A DNA stretch of 64,000 bases from Desertimonas flava (GCF_003426815.1 NZ_QKYK01000006.1:62001-126000), one strand, 5' to 3'; positions 35,837 to 44,345 are shown, counted from the stretch's first letter. Made by a program: numbers and translations. The notes: a model not told the origin generated them from the sequence alone.

Positions 35837-36538
35837 TCAGGCGGCGGGGCGGTGGCGGCGACGGGCCACGGCGCGCACGATGGCGCCGGCGGCGACGAGT
35901 GCGGCGGCCACCGCGACGATGCCGCCCATGGCCGCGCCGGTCCGCGAGAGCGGGTTCGGAGGGGTGGGGTCGGCCGGGCGGTCCGGTGCGGACGGGCTGG
36001 ACGGGCCGCCGGGGGCGACGGGAACGATGGCGACCGCGTCGCGTAGGCGGATCTCGAGGGCAACGGAGAACGACCGGCGCTGGGCGTCGTTGCCGGCAGT
36101 GGCGTCGAGATGCACCGTGACGGCGACGAGGCGCGACGTACCGGCCGCCATCGGCTCGGCGATGCCGAAGTCCGGCGTGGACCGGGCAGCCGCGAACGTG
36201 CGGGACGCGGCCGCCGGGGACGTGCCACCCGCCGATGGGGACACGGCGAGCTCGATGCGCAGCTGAGCGGGGTCGAAGCCCGCCGCGTCGACGGCGGTGG
36301 CGGCGACGCGCAACTCGGCGCCGCCGTCGCTGGCGTTGCGGACGTGGAACACCGCCGTCGCCGTGCCACCGGGGACGAGGGACACGGCGTCGTCGAAGAG
36401 CGGCTCGTCGAGCCGGTCGGCCCACGACAGTCCGTCGCGGCTGAGCTGGAGCTCACCGGCAGCGGCGACCCGAGCGGGAGCGACGAGGAAGGCCACGAGC
36501 ACCGCCGCGGCGACGGCGACGGCGAGGGCGCGGCTCAC
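35837..36538 (-). CDS. Secreted wall- or membrane-anchored protein of the SipW operon
   Basis: 233 residues. Signal peptide (LAVAVAAAVLVAFLVAPARVAAAG), then a beta-rich domain beginning LQLSRDGLSWADRLDEPLFDD, resembling the ectodomain of SipW-associated surface proteins. The C-terminus has NPLSRTGAAMGG, a hydrophobic helix, then RAVARRRHR, which is the layout of a sortase signal with LSRTG in place of LPxTG. Last gene of a five-gene overlapping operon; its GTG overlaps the signal peptidase stop (GTGA). Confidence 0.75.
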   Translation of the reverse strand: MSRALAVAVAAAVLVAFLVAPARVAAAGELQLSRDGLSWADRLDEPLFDDAVSLVPGGTATAVFHVRNASDGGAELRVAATAVDAAGFDPAQLRIELAVSPSAGGTSPAAASRTFAAARSTPDFGIAEPMAAGTSRLVAVTVHLDATAGNDAQRRSFSVALEIRLRDAVAIVPVAPGGPSSPSAPDRPADPTPPNPLSRTGAAMGGIVAVAAALVAAGAIVRAVARRRHRPAA

Positions 36539-37083
36539 GTCTGCTCCGCCGCACCGGTCGCGCGCCGGCGCCGGTCGAGGGCAGAGCCGCCGACCAACCA
36601 CGCGGCCCAGGCGATGAGGGCGCCGCCGCCGGCGCGCGTGACGACTCCGCGCTGGTCGAGATCGAGTCGGCTCGTGAGACGGCCGACGACGGGCACGACG
36701 TACCAGACCTTGCCGCGCACCTGGATCGGCTGCACCGGTTCGGGGTCGTCCGCCGCGTTGGCGTCGCCCCGGGTGATGAACGTCGTGCCGGCGGCGCTGC
36801 GGGCGACGCCGACGACGCGGTGTGTCACGAGCGTCGGATCGCCCGAGCGCGGTTGGTAGGTGATCACGTCGCCGACGCCCAGGGCATCGACGTCGACCGG
36901 CCGGACGACGACGAGGGCGCCGGGCGGGATGGCGGGGCGCATCGAGCCGCTGAGCACGGCGAGCGGCGCCGATCCCGACGCCCGCGGCACGACGACGAGG
37001 GCGAGCACGAGGAACACGACGAGCGAGAAGGCGGCGAAGACGACGGCAGTGCGCGCCCATCGCAGGAGCGAGCGGGCGGTCAT
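36535..37083 (-). CDS. sipW: Signal peptidase I, SipW/ER type
   Basis: 182 residues. An N-terminal membrane helix, the catalytic Ser in VLSGSMRPAI (residue ~46) and a His in LVTHRVVGV where bacterial LepB has Lys; Ser-His chemistry marks the SipW/ER-archaeal class. ITRGDANAADDPEPV is the usual C-terminal box, and a second membrane helix lies near residue 155. In Bacillus, SipW processes TasA and TapA biofilm fibre proteins; here the neighbouring exported proteins are the expected substrates. Overlaps both neighbours by 4 nt. Confidence 0.9.
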   Translation of the reverse strand: MTARSLLRWARTAVVFAAFSLVVFLVLALVVVPRASGSAPLAVLSGSMRPAIPPGALVVVRPVDVDALGVGDVITYQPRSGDPTLVTHRVVGVARSAAGTTFITRGDANAADDPEPVQPIQVRGKVWYVVPVVGRLTSRLDLDQRGVVTRAGGGALIAWAAWLVGGSALDRRRRATGAAEQT

Positions 37084-37904
37084 GGCTCGTCACCGCCGGT
37101 GACCTCCCCCGCGGCCACCGGCGGAGTCGTCGCCGCCTCGGGCGAGGCTGTCGTGGTCGTCGTCCCGACAGTCGTGGACGCAGCTGTCGTGGTCGGTGCC
37201 ACCGTCGTTGCCGTCGGGGCCGCGGTCGGCGGCGGAGCGAGCGGGGGCTCCGAGGCAGGCGTCGTGACCGGCGACGGCGACGTGGTGGCCGGCGCCGTGG
37301 AGGTCGTCGGCTCCGCCGTCGTGGACGTGGACGTGCTGGTCGACGTGGCCGTCGTGGTCGTCGTGGTCGTCGTGGTGGTCGGCGGGGCCATGCGCGCGCC
37401 CGACTCGTACGGGGCACACACTGCGCCCAGGGGAAGGAGGTGATGGACGAGCTGATAGGTGGGCGGCGCCGAGGACTCGTAGGCCCCGTACACGGAGTTG
37501 ACGTGGATGGTGACCACGTCGCCGCCGAGCAGGAGGTCGAGAAGGTTGGCGATCAGCCCCGTCAGCAGGCCCTGTGTCATCGAGACGCTGTAGTTGCCGC
37601 TGCCACCGGAGTTGCCCGCCACCTCGACGAGCAGCTGGGGCTCGTTGTCGTTCCGCTGCAGGTACACCCGGTACCAGGCCGGTTCGGGAGACAGGGCCGG
37701 GTCGGGCCGCTGCCAGGTGAGGGTGGACACGGGAACCAATGCGCCGCTCCACGAGCACGACACGTTGCGCGGCGCCGGGATGGTGGGCAGGGCGACGTTG
37801 ACGGTGGGGCGGACGGTGGTCGACGCGGTGAATCGGGCGGCGACCACGCCGCCCGACAGGAGCGCGGCGACGGCGACGAGGGCGGTGACGACGCGGGACG
37901 TCAC
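37080..37904 (-). CDS. Exported Thr-rich surface protein
   Basis: 274 residues. A signal peptide (VVTALVAVAALLSGGVVAARF) leads to a ~150-residue domain with a fibronectin-III-like look (VSCSWSGALVPVSTLTWQRP ... WYRVYLQRNDNE) and two Cys. The last ~100 residues are a Thr/Ser/Pro/Ala-rich, mucin-like tail with a run of ten Thr. The RFTASTTV stretch after the helix resembles SipW-type cleavage regions. It probably lies on the cell surface. GTG start and ATGA/GTGA overlaps on both sides. Confidence 0.7.
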   Translation of the reverse strand: MTSRVVTALVAVAALLSGGVVAARFTASTTVRPTVNVALPTIPAPRNVSCSWSGALVPVSTLTWQRPDPALSPEPAWYRVYLQRNDNEPQLLVEVAGNSGGSGNYSVSMTQGLLTGLIANLLDLLLGGDVVTIHVNSVYGAYESSAPPTYQLVHHLLPLGAVCAPYESGARMAPPTTTTTTTTTTATSTSTSTSTTAEPTTSTAPATTSPSPVTTPASEPPLAPPPTAAPTATTVAPTTTAASTTVGTTTTTASPEAATTPPVAAGEVTGGDEP

Positions 37905-38467
37905 GGCGCCACGCTCCGGGCCGCGAACGACAGGGTGACCGGGTCGGAGCCGACGGCGAAGGCCGGGTCGGTCACGGCCGGCACGGTCAGCGCCAGGCAC
38001 AGCACGTCGCTGTCCGTCGCGGGCACGAGGATCCAGTCGACGAACGACTGGCCGATCAGCATGGCGGCGTCACCTGGCGCGGTGGTGAGATGCTGCGCCG
38101 GGAGCGTGCCCGGCGCGCACGCGCCGGCCGTCGCCACGGCATAGAAGCGACCGGTCACCGTGGTGCCGACGAGCGCGCCGGTGTGGGTGACGCCGGCGAG
38201 GCGGTACTCGAGCGTCGCCGTGCCGCTGTTGGCGAGCGTGATCGCCCTGGTGACGGTGGTGGGCCCTTCCAGCGAGCCGACCACGTCGACGTCGAACGTG
38301 ACGCTGGGCGACGCGGTGAGCTCGACCGTCGCCGAGCGAAGCTGGCCGGAGGCGGCCGGGCGCGTCTGGCCCCACGCGGCCAGCGCGGTCGTCGCGCCGA
38401 GCGCGACGACCACAGCGGCGGCCGTCGCGAAGGCGCGACCCCACCACCTCCGGTGTGGACCGAGCAT
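37901..38467 (-). CDS. Exported TasA/CalY-like protein
   Basis: 188 residues. The N-terminal helix ATAAAVVVALGATTALAAW is followed by GQTRPAASGQLRSATVELT, the pattern of SipW-dependent proteins such as TasA/camelysin (helix, then Ala-aromatic and a strand starting the mature chain). The mature part is beta-rich (TVTRAITLANSGTATLEYRL). I infer a surface fibre or anchoring component. It lies between the alternate-signal protein and the Thr-rich protein of the same operon. Confidence 0.7.
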   Translation of the reverse strand: MLGPHRRWWGRAFATAAAVVVALGATTALAAWGQTRPAASGQLRSATVELTASPSVTFDVDVVGSLEGPTTVTRAITLANSGTATLEYRLAGVTHTGALVGTTVTGRFYAVATAGACAPGTLPAQHLTTAPGDAAMLIGQSFVDWILVPATDSDVLCLALTVPAVTDPAFAVGSDPVTLSFAARSVAP

Positions 38468-38478
38468 CGGAGCCCCGG

Positions 38479-39084
38479 CTACAGCGTCTGGCGGAGATCG
38501 AAGGTCACGGTGCTGAGATCGACCGACTGGCCCTGGGCGAGCTGGCCCCAGTCGACCGCACCGTTCTGATCGGGGAAGGCGATCGTCAGCACGACCGGCA
38601 CCGCAATGGGGGTGTCACTCTGGCTGGAGTTGAACTCGGCGGCAGCGAAGTCGTAGCTGTCGTCACCGTCGCTCGTCCAGCCGGACGGCAGCGGCGTCAC
38701 GGCCAGGTCGATGTCGAGCGCGGCGACGAGCTCGTCGTCGCCGGAGAGCGCCGTGGCATCGAACGAGAACGTCGCCTCCAGCGTGTCGCCGACGGCGACG
38801 ATGTTGACGTTCTGGGTGAGCGTGAGGGTGTCGCCCGGCACGACCTGGTACTCGGCAGGGACGATCGCGGTACTTGCCTGGTTGACCCATACGGCGTCGG
38901 AGAGGCTGAACGACAGCTCACCGGAGTTGACGGAGCCGCCGTCGACACCTTCGGTCTGGTACCAGACGGCGAACGTGCCTCCTCCGAGGAGCATGGCGAG
39001 GCCAGCGGCCCCGACGATCGTGCCCTTGAGGAGGCGGCGGTCGCCTCGGGGCGCGGACGGTTCAGCGGGCAGGGGGGACTGCAT
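38479..39084 (-). CDS. Alternate-type signal peptide exported protein (TasA-like)
   Basis: 201 residues, first gene of the operon. The helix LKGTIVGAAGLAMLLGGGTFAVW followed by YQTEGVDGGSVNSGELSF matches the alternate signal peptide that depends on SipW-type peptidases. The mature ~150 residues are an acidic beta-sandwich without Cys, compatible with a TasA-like fibre subunit. AAGGG lies 9 nt before ATG 39084, the only clear ribosome site in the operon's start region, so this protein may be the most expressed product. Confidence 0.8.
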   Translation of the reverse strand: MQSPLPAEPSAPRGDRRLLKGTIVGAAGLAMLLGGGTFAVWYQTEGVDGGSVNSGELSFSLSDAVWVNQASTAIVPAEYQVVPGDTLTLTQNVNIVAVGDTLEATFSFDATALSGDDELVAALDIDLAVTPLPSGWTSDGDDSYDFAAAEFNSSQSDTPIAVPVVLTIAFPDQNGAVDWGQLAQGQSVDLSTVTFDLRQTL

Positions 39085-39403
39085 GGCGGATTCCCTTCGG
39101 AACGGCGGAGTTCGGGTTCCCGGGGCGGCGTGTCCGTCGCCACCTGGTGCCCCGGCGGGGGCACGGTCCACCGTATGGACCGCCACCAGGCTCCGCCGGA
39201 GGCGAAGGTCCTTCCGACGCGTGACCAACGGCCGTTCGGCGCTCGTCTGACGGATGGCGGTGCACCGACGTGGCGACGGGCCGACAACGCCTCGTCGATC
39301 GCTGACCGGGAGCGGTCATGTGCGACGCCTGGAGAGTGCGCGCACAGGCGCTCCTGAGGCCTGGACGGGCACATCCCGGCGGACGGGCCGGGGGCGTCGG
39401 AAC
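39085..39403. other. 319-bp leader of the SipW operon
   Basis: Contains the promoter side of the SipW operon. Two dyads are visible: GTGCCCC-N4-GGGGCAC at 39148-39165 and CGGTCCA-N5-TGGACCG at 39164-39182. I see no recognisable riboswitch and no gene. Confidence 0.4.
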
Positions 39404-40894
39404 TCAGCCGGCGACGAGCGGCGACGGACGGGCGTCTCGCCACGCCCGGGCCAGCCGGTCGGCCCCCTCACGAAGGAGGTCGAGCGGGCGGTCGACGCAG
39501 ATGCGCAGGTACGGACCGGGCAGGCGTCCGGTCACGCAGATGCTCCCTGGCGCGACGTGGACGCCATGCCGCCGGGCGAGACTGACGAACGGCCCGGAAT
39601 CGGCGATGGGCAGCTCGGTCCACAGCACCGACCCGCCCTCGGGCCGGCCGATCACCGCCTCGGGCATCGCCTCCGATAGCAGTGCGTGGCCGTACTCCAC
39701 GGCCTCGACCAGGCGTCGGCGCCGCTCGGCGGCGATGTCGTCGAGATGCGGGAGCAGGCTCAGGGCGATCAACTGGGATGGGGCCGAGGCCCCGAGGTCG
39801 ATCGACAGTCGGCGGTACATCGTCTGTTCGATCAGCGGCTGCGGCGCGCGGATCCAACCGAGCCGAAGGCCGGCCCAGCACACCTTGCTGAGCGAGCCGA
39901 TCGACACCACAGGAGCTGAGCGGCATGCGTCGAGGAACGTCTCGGGCCGGCTGACACCAGGGAACGTCAGGGCGGCGAGCGTGTTGTCCTCGATCACCGC
40001 GACGTCGTACCGGTCGACGATCTCGGCGAGGGCGCGAACGCGAGCCGGCGGCAGCACCTTGCCCGTCGGATTGTGCGGCCCGACCTGTACGTAGAGGGCG
40101 GCCGGGCGCTGCTCGACGATGACCTGTTCGAGCGACTCGGGGAGCATGCCGGCGCTGTCGATGCCGACCGGCGCGGCGCGCAGACCCTGACCGTCGAGGA
40201 TGTCGAAGATCCCCGGGTAGTTGAGCTGGGCGAGGGCGAGCGGTCGATCGCGCCCGACCAGCGCCGCGATGAGCAGTGACATCGCCTGGTGCGCCCCCGA
40301 CGTGATGTGGATCTCGTCGGCATCGGTCCGACGCGGCGGGCCCGTGAAGCCGCCCCGTCGATAGAGGTCGGCCACCGCCTCGGCCATCGCCGGCAGACCC
40401 ATCACGTAGACGCCCGGACCGCCGCCCGACGCCGTGAGGAGGCTCATGTCGATCTCGACGTTGGGAAGATGCGACAGGTCGGGCGGGTTCCCGGTGGCGA
40501 GGTCGACGCCCCGGCCCACCGAGAGGTGGTCGGCGACGCGGGTCCCCACGGGCGCCGCCTGCACCGGGCTGGAGACGAACGTGCCACGCCCCTGGGTGGA
40601 CCTGAGCAGGCCCTCGCCACGCAGTTCGTCGAGCGCCTCCGAGATGGTGGTGCGACTGACGGCGAGCGACTCGGCGAGCTGGCGTTCGGGCGGGAGCCGC
40701 CAGCCGGTGGGTAGGACCCCGGATTGGATCGCCCGTCTCAGGGCGTGGGCCAGACGGCGGGGCAGCGTTCCGTGCCCGACGTCGGCCCAGCCGGAAAGCA
40801 GCCCGCCGAGGTCGGGCACCGCGACCGCCAACGCGGTGACGTCGCCTGGCGACGGGCGGTCGGGATTGGCCCGCCGATTGGTCTGCGAATCCAC
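39404..40894 (-). CDS. MocR/GntR regulator with aminotransferase domain
   Basis: 496 residues. A GntR winged helix at ~45-115 (GTLPRRLAHALRRAIQSG, LPPERQLAESLAVSRTTISEAL) is fused to a fold-type I aminotransferase domain with ADEIHITSGAHQAMSL, VQVGPHNPTGKVLPPAR and the PLP Lys region VVSIGSLSKVCWAGLRLGWI. MocR proteins (PdxR, GabR) sense PLP or amino compounds. No PLP synthesis gene is near. GTG 40894 has TACGAT 6 nt upstream, and GATTGG repeats cover this promoter, indicating autoregulation and control of the divergent small gene. Confidence 0.9.
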   Translation of the reverse strand: MDSQTNRRANPDRPSPGDVTALAVAVPDLGGLLSGWADVGHGTLPRRLAHALRRAIQSGVLPTGWRLPPERQLAESLAVSRTTISEALDELRGEGLLRSTQGRGTFVSSPVQAAPVGTRVADHLSVGRGVDLATGNPPDLSHLPNVEIDMSLLTASGGGPGVYVMGLPAMAEAVADLYRRGGFTGPPRRTDADEIHITSGAHQAMSLLIAALVGRDRPLALAQLNYPGIFDILDGQGLRAAPVGIDSAGMLPESLEQVIVEQRPAALYVQVGPHNPTGKVLPPARVRALAEIVDRYDVAVIEDNTLAALTFPGVSRPETFLDACRSAPVVSIGSLSKVCWAGLRLGWIRAPQPLIEQTMYRRLSIDLGASAPSQLIALSLLPHLDDIAAERRRRLVEAVEYGHALLSEAMPEAVIGRPEGGSVLWTELPIADSGPFVSLARRHGVHVAPGSICVTGRLPGPYLRICVDRPLDLLREGADRLARAWRDARPSPLVAG

Positions 40895-40915
40895 CAGCCA
40901 ATCGTACGCGATTGG
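40864..40915. promoter_or_regulatory. MocR operator: repeated GATTGG half-sites
   Basis: GATTGG at 40864-40869, 40876-40881 and 40910-40915, and its inverse CCAATC at 40898-40903. The last two form CCAATCG-N4-CGATTGG across the -10 of the MocR gene. Mixed direct and inverted half-sites are usual for MocR dimers. Confidence 0.65.
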
Positions 40916-40945
40916 CCCGGGCATCGCCAGTCCGCAAGGAGGACG

Positions 40946-41140
40946 ATGGTCGACATGTTCGCTCCCTACTGCCCCACCTGCCGCCGCCGCATGCTGCTCG
41001 GCACCCGCCGCATCGTCACCGCCGATCTGCAGGAGGGCAGCCACTTCCGCGTCCTGCTCCGCTGCTTCTGCGACACCGTGGTCCACCACGACAATCCCGT
41101 CCCGTCCGTGGCCGACCCCCCGACCACCCGGGTCGCCTGA
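40946..41140 (+). CDS. Small putative zinc-ribbon protein
   Basis: 64 residues with YCPTCRRRMLLG and, ~27 residues later, RCFCDTVVHHD: paired Cys motifs suggesting a single zinc ribbon. AAGGAGG directly upstream makes translation likely; ATG 40955 is better spaced (12 nt) than 40946 (3 nt). Function unknown. It is divergent from the MocR gene and may share its operator. Confidence 0.65.
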   Translation: MVDMFAPYCPTCRRRMLLGTRRIVTADLQEGSHFRVLLRCFCDTVVHHDNPVPSVADPPTTRVA

Positions 41141-41172
41141 TCCCGGGTCGCGATCGCGCGAGTGTGGGGGCG

Positions 41173-42156
41173 ATGACGACCACGACAGTGCGCTGGGGCA
41201 TCGCCGCCACCGGCCGGATCGCCGCCTCGTTCGTCGAGGATCTCGCCCTGCTCGACGGCCACGAGGTCGTCGCCGTCGGCTCGCGGACCGCCGCCGGTGC
41301 CGAGGCGTTCGGCGAGCGTTGCGGGATCCCCCACCGCCACGGAGCGTACGCCGACCTCGCCACCGACCCCGATGTCGACGTCGTCTACGTCGCATCGCCT
41401 CAGGCGGGCCACGCGCCGCACACGCTGCTGTTCCTCGAGGCGGGCAAGCACGTGCTGTGCGAGAAGCCGTTCGCCCTCAACGCCGCCGAGGCGGCAGCGA
41501 TGATCGACGCGGCCACGAGCCGCGGGCTGTTCGTCATGGAGGCGCTGTGGAGCCGATTCCTGCCGGCCTACGTCGAGTTGCGCCGTCTGCTCGACATCGG
41601 CCAGATCGGCACACCGCAGGTCGTCGACTCCGACTTCGGCTTCCGCCTCCCCATCGACCCGGGACATCGGCTCTTCGATCTCGAGCGAGGCGGTGGGGCG
41701 TTGCTCGATCTCGGCATCTACCCACTGCAGCTCGCCACGCTCGTCCTGGGCGCCCCGGCGTCGGTGGTCGCCGCCGCGCACCTCGGCGAGACCGGCGTCG
41801 ACGAATCGACGTTCGCCGTGGTCACCCACGAGGGCGGCGGCCACAGTGTGTCGAAGGCGTCGATCCGCACGCCGTTCGCCGGCCGCGCCCGCATCGCCGG
41901 CACCGACGGGGTGATCGAACTGCCGTCGCCGATGCACGTCCCGCGATCGCTGACGCTCACCGTGGGCGACGACGTCCAGCGGATCGAGACGCCGTTCGAC
42001 GGCAACGGCCTGCGCTTCCAGGCGGTCGAGGTGGCCGCACGGATCGCCGCCGGCGACGTCGAGAGCCCGGTGATGCCGCACGCCGAAACCCTGCGCCTCG
42101 CCATGTTGATGGACGAGATCCGCACCACGATCGGCTTGCGGTTCCCGGGCGAATGA
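41173..42156 (+). CDS. Gfo/Idh/MocA family oxidoreductase
   Basis: 327 residues. The N-terminal dinucleotide fold begins VRWGIAATGRIAASF, the catalytic EKP motif is in HVLCEKPFALN, and MEALWSRFLPAY matches the dihydrodiol dehydrogenase/trans-1,2-dihydrobenzene-diol branch. GGGALLDLGIYPLQLA provides the C-terminal substrate side. Likely an NAD(P)-dependent sugar or diol dehydrogenase. Its stop overlaps the ATG of the glycosylase gene. Confidence 0.88.
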   Translation: MTTTTVRWGIAATGRIAASFVEDLALLDGHEVVAVGSRTAAGAEAFGERCGIPHRHGAYADLATDPDVDVVYVASPQAGHAPHTLLFLEAGKHVLCEKPFALNAAEAAAMIDAATSRGLFVMEALWSRFLPAYVELRRLLDIGQIGTPQVVDSDFGFRLPIDPGHRLFDLERGGGALLDLGIYPLQLATLVLGAPASVVAAAHLGETGVDESTFAVVTHEGGGHSVSKASIRTPFAGRARIAGTDGVIELPSPMHVPRSLTLTVGDDVQRIETPFDGNGLRFQAVEVAARIAAGDVESPVMPHAETLRLAMLMDEIRTTIGLRFPGE

Positions 42157-42680
42157 AGCGGCTCGGTCCTGCGTTCTTCGGGCGCGACTCCCCGGTGGTC
42201 GCGCCCGAGCTGCTCAATAAGCTGTTCCGGTTCGGCGGCTGTTCCGGCCGGATCGTCGAGGTCGAGGCCTACACGTCCGACGACCCCGCCAGCCATACGT
42301 TCCGCGGCAAGACCGCGCGCAACGCCGCGATGTTCGGCCCACCGGGTCGCCTCTACGTGTACTTCACGTACGGCATGCACCACTGCGTGAACATCAGCAC
42401 CGGCCGCGACGGCGACGGCCAGGGCGTGCTCCTGCGCGCCGTGATCCCGGTGGAAGGCATCGAGCTCATGCGGATGCGTCGCGGTCCCGTGCGCGACCGC
42501 GATCTCACCAACGGTCCAGGAAAGCTCACCCAGGCGTTCGCCCTCGACCTGTCGCACAACGGCGAGCGGGCCGAGGTCTACGACGACGGCGCGGCGTCAG
42601 CCGGACCGACCCTCGTCGGTCCGCGCGTCGGCATCAGCAAGGCCGTGGACTGGCCCCGGCGCTTCCGCATCACCACCTGA
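42153..42680 (+). CDS. DNA-3-methyladenine glycosylase (MPG/AAG type)
   Basis: 175 residues of the Aag/MPG family, which excises alkylated purines in base-excision repair. RIVEVEAYTSDDPASHTFRG contains the catalytic Glu; RNAAMFGPPGRLYVYFTYGMHHCVNI is the DNA-intercalating Tyr and active-site core; LTNGPGKLTQAF is the C-terminal signature. Co-translated with the oxidoreductase by an ATGA overlap. Slightly shorter than the ~200-residue norm. Confidence 0.92.
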   Translation: MKRLGPAFFGRDSPVVAPELLNKLFRFGGCSGRIVEVEAYTSDDPASHTFRGKTARNAAMFGPPGRLYVYFTYGMHHCVNISTGRDGDGQGVLLRAVIPVEGIELMRMRRGPVRDRDLTNGPGKLTQAFALDLSHNGERAEVYDDGAASAGPTLVGPRVGISKAVDWPRRFRITT

Positions 42681-42707
42681 GCCCAGCGCACCGCCACCGG
42701 TCGTCCA

Positions 42708-42840
42708 CCGCCACCTGTCGAGCTGGCGGTAGTCGGGCTTGAAGCCGTTCTCCACGCCCCACAACACCGCCTGCGACCGGCTCGAGATCTTCAGTGTGCG
42801 GTACGCGCTGCGGATGTACGTCTTCGGTGGACTCCCGGGC
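42708..42840 (-). pseudogene. LuxR-type helix-turn-helix fragment, frameshifted
   Basis: On the minus strand the codons from 42824 give KTYIRSAYRTLKISSRSQAV, then LWGVENGFKPDYRQLDRW, the last ~40 residues of a LuxR/NarL DNA-binding domain and close to the intact response regulator at 49388. Just before it, GAG TCC ACC (Glu-Ser-Thr) is in another frame; the expected GTG codon of the usual ESTVKTYI is reduced to one base, a 2-nt deletion. No receiver domain and no proper stop remain. The surrounding gap 42681-42952 holds nothing else. Confidence 0.7.
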
Positions 42841-42952
42841 GCGCCGTGCCGGTGGCCGCCGCGGGCTGGAGCGGAACGGTGCCCATGGCACCGCTCACGC
42901 TACAAGTGGTCGGGGCCGGCGGTGCTGCCGCGTCACCGGCCGGCCGACGACG

Positions 42953-43498
42953 TCAGGGCAGGACGCCCGCGTGGGCCAGCGCCAGACGAAGGAGGCGGTC
43001 GTGGCCGCCGGTCATCTGCTCGCGGACCGTCTCGCTCACCGCCTCGGCCGGCGTGAACCACGTGAGGTCGAGCGCCTCCTGCGTCGGCATGCAGTCGCCG
43101 GCGACGGGGACGACGTAGGCCAGGCTGACGGCGTGGTGGCGCGGGTCGTGGAAGCCCGACACGGACGGATCGGGGAAGTACTCGACGACGGTGAAGGGCG
43201 CCGGATTGGGCGGCACGTCGGGCAACGCCAGTGGACCGAGGTCCTTCTCGAGGTGGCGCAGCAGGGCGTCACGGACGCGTTCGCCGAACAGGACCCGGCC
43301 CGTCACCACCATGCGGCTGATCGACCCGTCGGCCGCCACTCGCAGCAGCAGGCCGACCTGGGTCACCTCGCCGCGCCCGTCCACGCGCACCGGGACGGCG
43401 TCGATGTAGACGAGCGGGACGTGGGCGCGTACCTGCTCCAGGTCTTCGGGCGAGAGCCATCCGACCGACGTTCTGGTGGTGATGTCGGTGTCGCTCAC
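42953..43498 (-). CDS. DUF4916/NUDIX-like protein
   Basis: 181 residues matching the actinobacterial DUF4916 family, a NUDIX-fold group: EDLEQVRAHVPLVYIDAVPVR, then VLFGERVRDALLRHLEKDLG in the place of the NUDIX helix (degenerate), PNPAPFTVVEYFPD and HHAVSLAYVVPV. Whether it hydrolyses nucleotides is unknown. No clear upstream promoter or ribosome site. Confidence 0.75.
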   Translation of the reverse strand: MSDTDITTRTSVGWLSPEDLEQVRAHVPLVYIDAVPVRVDGRGEVTQVGLLLRVAADGSISRMVVTGRVLFGERVRDALLRHLEKDLGPLALPDVPPNPAPFTVVEYFPDPSVSGFHDPRHHAVSLAYVVPVAGDCMPTQEALDLTWFTPAEAVSETVREQMTGGHDRLLRLALAHAGVLP

Positions 43499-43586
43499 GA
43501 AAGGCGGGATCCGGCCGGCAACATGGCGCCGAGTCTGGCAGATCTCACCCCGTGGAACCGAGAACGGGTCCCGCCCGGGGCTGCCG

Positions 43587-44345
43587 CTACCGCCCCGACC
43601 AGTTCGGCGGGCGCTTCTCGGCGAACGCCCGCGGCCCCTCCTTGGCGTCCTCGGACTGGAAGACCTCGGGGACCAGTTCGGCCTGATGGGCCCAGAACTC
43701 TGCCTCGGTGCGGCCCGTGCGGTCGCGGATGAGCCGCTTGCTCATCGCCGTGGACAGCGGCGCGTTGGCGGCGATCCGTTCGGCCAGCTCGACGGCCGTG
43801 GCCACCGCCTCCCCCGGCTCGACGAGGCGCGACACCAGGCCGTACTGGTGGGCGACCTCGGCGGTGATCGGGTCACCGGTGAGGGCCATCTCGATGGCGA
43901 CCGCTTCGGGCACGCGCCCGGGCAGGCGCAGCAGCGCGCCACCGGCGGCGAAGAGACCGACCTTGACCTCGGGGATCCCGAGCTTGACCCCCTTGGCAGC
44001 GACGAGGAGATCGCACGTGAGGGCGATCTCGAGGCCGCCGGCGAGGGCGAATCCCTCGACGGCCGCGATGAGCGGCTTGCGTGACCCGTCGGTGAGGAAG
44101 TCCCCGAAGCCACGGGGCGGGCCCTCGGCGGCGAAGGCCTTGAGGTCCATGCCCGCCGAGAAGCCGCGGCCGGCACCCGTGAGCACACCGACGCTGAGGC
44201 CGTCGTCGGTGTCGAGGTGTTCGATCGCCGCGCTCAGCTGCGTGGCGAGCGCCGTGTTGACTGCGTTCATCGCGTCCGGGCGGTTCAACGTGATGACGAG
44301 GACCCGACCTCGGGTCTCGGTGAGCACAGCGGCGTCGTCAGACAT
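43587..44345 (-). CDS. Enoyl-CoA hydratase/isomerase family protein (crotonase)
   Basis: 252 residues. Crotonase fold: VLVITLNRPDAMNAVNTAL, the oxyanion-hole loops GRGFSAGMDLKAFA and VEGFALAGGLEIALTCDL, and LGIPEVKVGLFAAGGALLRLP. The Glu of GGLE is retained; the second catalytic Glu lies in IPEV. Likely beta-oxidation or aromatic-CoA metabolism. TACTGT lies 6 nt before ATG 44345, divergent from the riboflavin synthase gene. Confidence 0.9.
   Translation of the reverse strand: MSDDAAVLTETRGRVLVITLNRPDAMNAVNTALATQLSAAIEHLDTDDGLSVGVLTGAGRGFSAGMDLKAFAAEGPPRGFGDFLTDGSRKPLIAAVEGFALAGGLEIALTCDLLVAAKGVKLGIPEVKVGLFAAGGALLRLPGRVPEAVAIEMALTGDPITAEVAHQYGLVSRLVEPGEAVATAVELAERIAANAPLSTAMSKRLIRDRTGRTEAEFWAHQAELVPEVFQSEDAKEGPRAFAEKRPPNWSGR

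Noticed and set aside
32709-36425. A 1238-residue protein extending the Mo oxidoreductase upstream
   Set aside because: The family begins with the [4Fe-4S] motif just after ATG 34961, which has its own TACGGT promoter; the upstream part is antisense to other genes.
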